Part shown: positions 33,787-38,814 of the stretch, piece by piece
How the letters are laid out: each line of letters starts with the position of its first letter
Position numbering within the stretch: position 1 is the stretch's first letter
Source: Kibdelosporangium persicum
GTDB lineage: Bacteria > Actinomycetota > Actinomycetes > Mycobacteriales > Pseudonocardiaceae
Reading direction: 5' to 3'
DNA length: 38,814 nt
NCBI RefSeq assembly: GCF_013280595.1
Contig: NZ_JAAATY010000056.1
Location: forward strand, 1 to 38,814
The notes under the pieces: model-generated
What the model was told of the DNA's origin: nothing
Database searches by the model: none
Seen by the model: the letters and a program-made list of their open reading frames with translations, nothing else
Position numbers and translations under genes: made by a program

Positions 33787-34434
33787 ATGCCCCACGACCA
33801 GAAGACCCCGGTGCGGACCGGCCGGCCGCCGCTCACCGAACGGCGCAAGGCCGAGACCCGGTTGGAGGTCGCCCGCGCGGCGGTCCGCCTCTTCCTCGCC
33901 AACGGCGTCGCCGGGACGTCCGCCGAGGACATCGCCGCCGCGGCCGGAATCTCCTCCCGCACGCTGTGGCGGTACTTCCCGACCAAGGACAGCTGCGTCA
34001 AGCCGCTGCTGACCGGCGGGATCGAACACACCGCGCGCTGTCTTCGGTCATGGCGCCGCGACCAGGGCGTGACCGACCTGCTGGACATGATGCGCGAGCA
34101 GGCGGCCGGCACCGTGAACGACATCGCGACCGACCGGACGGCACTGCTGAACCTGGTACGGCTGACCAGGACCGAACCAGGTCTGCGCGCGGTGTGGCTG
34201 GAAGCCCACCGGGAGGCCGAGCCGGTGTTCGCCGAGGCGCTCGCTCAGCGCGCCGGGCTGCCCGGCCCGGACCTGGCCGTCACCGTGCAGGCGGCGATGA
34301 TCAACACCGCGCTGCGGGTCGCGGTGGAGCACGAGTCGTTCACCACCGACCCCGCCGAAGCCGAAACGGCGGGTTACCCGGAGGCAGCGGTGTACGAGGC
34401 GCTGCTGATCGCCGCGCGTGGTTTTCCGTCCTGA
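33787..34434 (+). CDS. TetR-family transcriptional regulator
   Basis: The 215-residue product has the TetR N-terminal helix-turn-helix: RLEVARAAVRLFLANGVAGTSAEDIAAAAGISSRTLWRYFPTKD (positions 25-68). A helical ligand domain with a MftR/AcrR-like C-terminal arrangement follows. ATG 33787 is preceded by GAGGAGG. It is divergent from the SDR-monooxygenase operon and very likely represses it until a ketone or lactone binds. Its stop lies 3 bases from the convergent map stop. Confidence 0.93.
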   Translation: MPHDQKTPVRTGRPPLTERRKAETRLEVARAAVRLFLANGVAGTSAEDIAAAAGISSRTLWRYFPTKDSCVKPLLTGGIEHTARCLRSWRRDQGVTDLLDMMREQAAGTVNDIATDRTALLNLVRLTRTEPGLRAVWLEAHREAEPVFAEALAQRAGLPGPDLAVTVQAAMINTALRVAVEHESFTTDPAEAETAGYPEAAVYEALLIAARGFPS

Positions 34435-34437
34435 GCC

Positions 34438-35298
34438 CTACGGCAGGGTGAGGATCTCCGCGCCCGTGTCGGTGACGACGATGGTGTGCTCGAACTGGGC
34501 GGTCCAGCTCTTGTCCTTCGTCGTCACGGTCCAGCCGTCGTCCCAGATGTCGTAGTCGATGCCGCCGAGGGTGATCATCGGCTCGATCGTGAACGTCATG
34601 CCCGGTTCGATCTCGGTCTGCACCGAGGGCTCGTCGTAGTGCAGGATCACCAGGCCACTGTGGAAGGACCGGCCGATGCCGTGGCCGGTGAAGTCACGCA
34701 CGACGCCGTAGCCGAAGCGCTTGGCGTACGCCTCGATCACGCGGCCGATCACGTTCAGGGCGCGACCGGGGCGAACGGCTTTGATGGCACGCATGGTCGC
34801 CTCGTGCGTGCGCTCGACGAGCAGACGGTTCTCCTCGGCGACGTCGCCCGCGAGGAACGTGGCGTTGGTGTCGCCGTGCACGCCGCCGATGAACGCCGTC
34901 ACGTCGATGTTGACGATGTCGCCGTCCTCGATCACGGTCGAGTCGGGGATGCCGTGGCAGATGACCTCATTCAGCGACGTGCAGCACGACTTCGGGAAGC
35001 CCCGGTAGCCCAGCGTCGACGGGTAGGCGCCGTGGTCGAGCAGGAACTCGTGCACGACCGCGTCGATGTCGTCGGTGGTGGCGCCCGGCTTGACGGCCTT
35101 GCCGCCCTCCTGCAACGCCTGCGCGGCGATCCGGCTGGCCACCCGCATGGCCTCGATCACCTCGGGACTCTGCGCGTACGTCGGCTCGGTGTTGCGCGCC
35201 GGGGCGGGCTTGCCGACGTATTCAGGCCGGGCGATGGTGACGGGGACTGGGCGGCGTGGGCTTTGCTCGCCGGCAGTCAGCGGGGCACGTACGGACAT
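34438..35298 (-). CDS. map: Methionine aminopeptidase, type I with N-terminal extension
   Basis: The enzyme removes the initiator methionine from new proteins. The 286-residue product has the five metal ligands of the pita-bread fold: IDVTAF and HGDTNATF (two Asp), GHGIGRSFH (His), TIEPM (Glu) and QFEHT (Glu). The first 40 residues (Pro/Arg-rich, ...[19 protein letters not shown]) match the extension of M. tuberculosis MapB (Rv2861c), 285 residues. It starts 9 bases after the stop of the lipoprotein PBP gene, forming an operon, as in M. tuberculosis where both lie in the same order. Confidence 0.96.
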   Translation of the reverse strand: MSVRAPLTAGEQSPRRPVPVTIARPEYVGKPAPARNTEPTYAQSPEVIEAMRVASRIAAQALQEGGKAVKPGATTDDIDAVVHEFLLDHGAYPSTLGYRGFPKSCCTSLNEVICHGIPDSTVIEDGDIVNIDVTAFIGGVHGDTNATFLAGDVAEENRLLVERTHEATMRAIKAVRPGRALNVIGRVIEAYAKRFGYGVVRDFTGHGIGRSFHSGLVILHYDEPSVQTEIEPGMTFTIEPMITLGGIDYDIWDDGWTVTTKDKSWTAQFEHTIVVTDTGAEILTLP

Positions 35299-35307
35299 GT
35301 CTCAACT

Positions 35308-37101
35308 CTATGAGATCCCCCGGAGGAACCGGTCAGTCGCGTCAAGCGCCGGAACCGACGTACCTGCGTCGGTGATGAGTACGGCGAACGCCAGGTCGCC
35401 CTGGTATCCCGCGAACCACCCGTGCGAGCGCGTGCCGTCGCCGAACTGTGCCGTGCCTGTCTTTCCTCGCACGTCAGGCAACTGGTTGAGGGGATGGCCC
35501 GCGTTGGTGGTGACGACCTCCCGCATCATCTCGCGCAGCGGGTCGAGGACAGACGCTGGCAGCGGCTGCGGCACGACGTCCATCTTCGTGGGACTGTCAC
35601 GGAACAACGTGGCCTTCGGCACAGTTCCCGCGGCCACGGTGGACGCCGCGACCGCCATCCCGAACGGCGACGCCAGCACCTTGCCCTGGCCGAAGCCGTC
35701 CTCGGCCCGTTCGGTCCGGTCCTGGGCGGGCGGCACCGACCCGGTGATCGTGGTGACGCCCGGGATCACGTAGTCCACGCCAAGGCCGAACTGACGCGCC
35801 GCGTCGGTGAGCGTGTCCGGCGCCATCTCCGCGGCCAGTTTGGCGAACGTCGTGTTGCACGAGAACGCGAACGCCGAGTGCAACGGGATCGTGCCCTTGT
35901 CGAACCCGCCGTTGTTCGGGATCGCGCGCGGCCCGATCGTGATCGTGCCGGGGCACGGCGACGGCGTGTCCGCTTTCACGGTCCCCGCCTGCAAAGCCGC
36001 TCCCGCCGTCACCATCTTGAACGTCGATCCCGGCGGATAGCGCCCGGTCAACGCGATCGCGCCCTGCGCGTCCGCCGGGGCGTTCTGCGCGACCGCGAGC
36101 ACCTCCCCGGAGGACGGCTTCAGCGCCACGAGTGCCGTGGCCTGCGGGATCGAGTCGATCGCTGCCTCGGCCGCGGCCTGGATCCCGCGGCTGACCGTCA
36201 CGTGCGCGGCCGCGCCGGCCTCGGCGTCCTTGACGAAGATCTCCTCGACCTCGCCGCCTGCCGCGTTCAGCGTGACCACCCGGAACCCGGGCTTGCCGGT
36301 GACCTGGTCCTCCACCTGCTTGCGGATGGCGGGCAGCAGCTGGGTCGCGAGGTTCTTGTCCACCGCGAGCAGCCGGGTCGCCGCGACGAACCGGACTCCG
36401 GGCAGCTCGTAGATCTGGGCCTTCGCCGCCTGGTAGTCCGGGTCGCGCAACGAGACCACGGTGTAGGACTGGCCCTTGGGCGTCTTGGCCGCCCCGTCCA
36501 TGATCGACTGCTGGGTGATCGCCGGGTCGACCTTGTTCACGGCCGCGGCCAGAGTGGCCGCCACCGCCGCCACGTCGCCGGCCTTGGCCGGGTCGAGTAA
36601 CACCGAGACCACCCGTTCGGGTGCCATCAGCGGAGCGCCGTCCCGGTCGAGGATGGGCGCCTGCACGGCCTCCTGGTCACGTACGCCGATGGTCTGCTGA
36701 ACGCCGAGTTTCGGGTGCAGCGCCGACGGGGACCAGTGCACGCGCCAGGACTCGTTGTCGGGGCGCAACTCCAGCACGCCGTCGTACGTCCAGTGCCGGT
36801 CCTTGCCGAGGTCCCAGTCGGCCTTGAACTGCACCTTGGTCGTCTTGTCGTCCATCGCGGTCGACCCGGTGACCTCGGTCCTGATCCCCGCCGGCTTGAG
36901 TGCCCCGCGGACGTTGTCCAGCAGCGCCTTGGCGGATTCGGCCGCGTCGGTACGGCCGGCCGCTCCCGCTGTGTCGCCGTTGGCCAACGCCGTCAGGAAC
37001 TCACCGGCGATGTCCTCGGCACTTGGGTCCGAACCGAACCACCCGCACCCGGCAAGGGGCAGGATCAGCAAGAGGGCCGCGACAATCCCGGTTCGTCTCA
37101 C
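35308..37101 (-). CDS. Lipoprotein penicillin-binding protein (MecA-N / transpeptidase)
   Basis: The 597-residue product begins with a lipoprotein signal ending LPLAGC (Cys19). An NTF2-like MecA N-terminal domain follows (SAEDIAGEFLTALANGDT... to about 130), then a PBP dimerisation region. The transpeptidase domain is intact: PGSTFKM (SxxK), FSCNTTF (SxN) and VRGKTGTAQ (KTG). It cross-links peptidoglycan at the outer face of the membrane and should bind beta-lactams. It corresponds to M. tuberculosis Rv2864c (PBP-lipo). GTG 37101 is chosen to place the signal at the N-terminus. The transcript continues into map. Confidence 0.94.
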   Translation of the reverse strand: MRRTGIVAALLLILPLAGCGWFGSDPSAEDIAGEFLTALANGDTAGAAGRTDAAESAKALLDNVRGALKPAGIRTEVTGSTAMDDKTTKVQFKADWDLGKDRHWTYDGVLELRPDNESWRVHWSPSALHPKLGVQQTIGVRDQEAVQAPILDRDGAPLMAPERVVSVLLDPAKAGDVAAVAATLAAAVNKVDPAITQQSIMDGAAKTPKGQSYTVVSLRDPDYQAAKAQIYELPGVRFVAATRLLAVDKNLATQLLPAIRKQVEDQVTGKPGFRVVTLNAAGGEVEEIFVKDAEAGAAAHVTVSRGIQAAAEAAIDSIPQATALVALKPSSGEVLAVAQNAPADAQGAIALTGRYPPGSTFKMVTAGAALQAGTVKADTPSPCPGTITIGPRAIPNNGGFDKGTIPLHSAFAFSCNTTFAKLAAEMAPDTLTDAARQFGLGVDYVIPGVTTITGSVPPAQDRTERAEDGFGQGKVLASPFGMAVAASTVAAGTVPKATLFRDSPTKMDVVPQPLPASVLDPLREMMREVVTTNAGHPLNQLPDVRGKTGTAQFGDGTRSHGWFAGYQGDLAFAVLITDAGTSVPALDATDRFLRGIS

Positions 37102-37136
37102 TTGCCGCAGTATGCCGGACGGGCCGAGAGTTCTCG

Positions 37137-37982
37137 TCAAAACAACACAGTGGCGTAGCACCCGACCTGAGTGAAGCCGATCCGCTTGTAGGCCGCACGG
37201 GCCGGGGCGTTGTACGAGTTGACGTACAGGCTCGCGGTCCGGTTCATGCCCTTCACCAGGCGTTCCACCACCGCGGCCGTCCCGGCCGTGCCCAGGCCGC
37301 CGCCGCGGCGGTCCGGGTGCACCCAGACGCCCTGGATCTGGCCGACCGATTTGGACAGCGCGCCGATCTCGGCCTTGAACACCACTTCGCCGCCCTCGAA
37401 CCGGGCGAACGCACGGCCGCCCGCGATCAGTTCGGCCACCCGTGCCCGGTAGCCCGCGCCGCCGTCGCCCACCCGGGGATCGACACCGACTTCCTCGATG
37501 AACATCGCGATGGCCGCGGGCAGGTACCTGTCGAGTTCGTCCGGGCGCACCGGCCGGACCAGCGGGTCGGGCCGCACCAGCGGAGCGGAGTCGATCGCCA
37601 TCAGCGGCTGCTCGGGCCGGACCTCCCGGGGCGGTCCCCACTCCGGTTCGAGCTCCGTCCACATGCCCAGCACCTGCTCGGCCGGGCCGACGAGCGACGA
37701 GCACATCCGCCTGCGGCGCAGTGCCCGGTCAGCGAAGCAGCGCAGCGCGGCTTTGTTGCCGCGCAACGGGATCAGGTTCGGTCCGACGTAGCACAAGCCG
37801 TCGAGACGGCCGTTGCGCATCGGCCGTACGTCGGCTCCCCACAGCTCACCGCCGAGCCGCCAGGCGTCCAGCCCTGCGGCCTCCACCCGGGCTGCGACCA
37901 TGCAGCATGCGACCGGATCGGCGGCCAGCACGGCCCGCACCGCCATGCCGTCTCGCTCGTCGAGTAACCGCGCGGAAGCCAT
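37137..37982 (-). CDS. DUF4081-GNAT family N-acetyltransferase
   Basis: The 281-residue product has an N-terminal DUF4081 region (AVLAADPVACCMVAARVEAAGL, LCYVGPNLIPLRG) and a C-terminal GNAT domain with VWVHPDRRGGGLGTAGTAAVVERL (acetyl-CoA pyrophosphate loop) and YVNSYNAPARAAYKRIGF. It matches Rv2867c of M. tuberculosis in length and position next to gcpE. ATG 37982 is favoured (AGTAGG upstream) over the GTG at 37991. Substrate unknown. The lipoprotein PBP follows 35 bp downstream. Confidence 0.93.
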   Translation of the reverse strand: MASARLLDERDGMAVRAVLAADPVACCMVAARVEAAGLDAWRLGGELWGADVRPMRNGRLDGLCYVGPNLIPLRGNKAALRCFADRALRRRRMCSSLVGPAEQVLGMWTELEPEWGPPREVRPEQPLMAIDSAPLVRPDPLVRPVRPDELDRYLPAAIAMFIEEVGVDPRVGDGGAGYRARVAELIAGGRAFARFEGGEVVFKAEIGALSKSVGQIQGVWVHPDRRGGGLGTAGTAAVVERLVKGMNRTASLYVNSYNAPARAAYKRIGFTQVGCYATVLF

Positions 37983-38073
37983 CCGAAGCACCTACTAAGC
38001 GTGCCAGATGGATGGCCGAATCGAGGAGTACCCGGTTGAGGAGTCAGCCCCGGGTCGCCAACTCCCTGCTCCC

Positions 38074-38121
38074 CCTCGTGAGTGTTTATCAGTGTTAGAA
38101 CACGGCTAAACGCTCACGAGG
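38074..38121. terminator. 48-bp palindrome, copy 5
   Basis: It lies 6 bases beyond the ispG stop and upstream of the GNAT gene. It is the most diverged copy: centre AG instead of CT, two mismatches and one G-U pair, but the outer 9 pairs are intact. It probably ends the ispG transcript. Confidence 0.75.
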
Positions 38122-38127
38122 TGGTTG

Positions 38128-38814
38128 TCAGGAGACGGAGACGACCGGCGAGGTGCCGTCCATCGGCTCCATGTCCTCGGCGATGCGCATCGCTTCCTCG
38201 ATCAGCGTCTCGACGATCTGGTGCTCCGGCACGGTCTTGACGACCTGGCCCTTCACAAAGATCTGCCCCTTGCCGTTACCCGACGCCACACCCAGATCAG
38301 CCTCACGCGCCTCACCCGGGCCGTTCACCACACAACCCATCACCGCGACCCGCAACGGCACCTCCATGCCCTCCAGACCCGCGGTCACCTCATCAGCCAG
38401 CTTGTACACATCCACCTGCGCCCGCCCACACGACGGACACGACACAATCTCCAGCTTGCGCGGCCGCAGGTTCAGCGACTGCAGGATCTGCGCACCGACC
38501 TTGACCTCTTCCACCGGCGGCGCCGACAACGACACCCGGATTGTGTCCCCGATCCCCTGCCGCAACAACGCACCAAACGCCACCGCCGACTTGATCGTCC
38601 CCTGAAACGCCGGACCCGCCTCCGTCACACCCAGATGCAACGGATAGTCACACGACTCCGCCAGCAACTCATACGCCCGGATCATCACCACCGGATCGTT
38701 GTGCTTCACCGAAATCTTCACGTCATGAAAATCGTGCTCGGCGAACAGCGACGCCTCCCACAACGCCGACTCCACCAACGCCTCCGGCGTCGCCTTGCCA
38801 TACTTCGCCAGCAA
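38128..38814 (-). CDS. ispG: 4-hydroxy-3-methylbut-2-enyl diphosphate synthase, C-terminal part
   Basis: IspG (GcpE) is the [4Fe-4S] enzyme of the non-mevalonate isoprenoid pathway that makes HMBPP from MEcPP. About 228 C-terminal residues are in the window; the start lies beyond the right edge. Seen: [50 protein letters not shown] with two cluster cysteines, and [24 protein letters not shown] with the third. Most codons end in G or T, switching to C-ending in the last 120 bases. Neighbours match M. tuberculosis (gcpE, Rv2867c). Confidence 0.96.
   Translation of the reverse strand: MLAKYGKATPEALVESALWEASLFAEHDFHDVKISVKHNDPVVMIRAYELLAESCDYPLHLGVTEAGPAFQGTIKSAVAFGALLRQGIGDTIRVSLSAPPVEEVKVGAQILQSLNLRPRKLEIVSCPSCGRAQVDVYKLADEVTAGLEGMEVPLRVAVMGCVVNGPGEAREADLGVASGNGKGQIFVKGQVVKTVPEHQIVETLIEEAMRIAEDMEPMDGTSPVVSVS

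Noticed and set aside
31096-34434. Biosynthetic gene cluster for a natural product
   Set aside because: Only a regulator, one SDR and one Baeyer-Villiger monooxygenase are present, with no synthase, carrier protein or transporter. A small catabolic operon fits better.

Overview
The window is about 70% G+C and looks like the chromosome of a mycothiol-using actinomycete. Mycothione reductase, the long HrpA helicase, a DUF4081-GNAT protein and many GTG starts all support this, and Pseudonocardiaceae (Amycolatopsis-like) is my best guess. No transposase, integrase, tRNA, rRNA or CRISPR array is visible. A backbone of genes keeps the order and strand I recall from Mycobacterium tuberculosis: proS, the siroheme gene cysG/cobA, mtr on the opposite strand, then mapB, a lipoprotein penicillin-binding protein (PBP), the GNAT protein and ispG (gcpE). 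Accessory genes are set between these anchors.

Layout. 1-763: start of a secreted ALF-repeat protein, cut by the window edge. 901-5556: proS, then mtnA overlapping a fused class II aldolase/dehydrogenase (purine-nucleoside or deoxy-sugar salvage). 5831-8164: yaaA and a DEAD-box helicase with a structured leader. 8223-13338: siroheme synthase, an alpha/beta hydrolase, a DeoR regulator with a candidate operator, a short-chain dehydrogenase (SDR), and a Tat-exported PhoX-like protein. 13401-18646: PIG-L deacetylase with a precorrin-4 methyltransferase-like protein that carries a histone-like tail, bioF, a TPR protein with a trypsin, and an M15 lipoprotein. 18643-23795: M48 protease, PEBP protein, mycothione reductase, and a class A PBP whose transpeptidase site has been lost. 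23849-25243: two small secreted surface-protein candidates, one chaplin-like and one built from about twenty 12-residue asparagine-ladder repeats. 25545-30489: an HhH protein, hrpA and a FadR-type regulator. 30490-31095: a non-coding gap with two DnaA boxes and 22-bp tandem repeats. 31096-34434: Baeyer-Villiger monooxygenase, SDR and a divergent TetR regulator. 34438-38814: map, lipoprotein PBP, GNAT and ispG (partial).

Five copies of one 48-bp near-perfect palindrome are scattered through the window. Four lie within a few bases of gene ends and look like bidirectional terminators. One sits just upstream of the mtnA start. Base changes in one arm are matched in the other arm, so the RNA or cruciform structure appears to be selected. 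The strongest candidates for something undescribed are the asparagine-ladder protein with its chaplin-like neighbour, the palindrome family, and the catalytically emptied PBP whose ribosome-binding site lies in a 15-bp stem.
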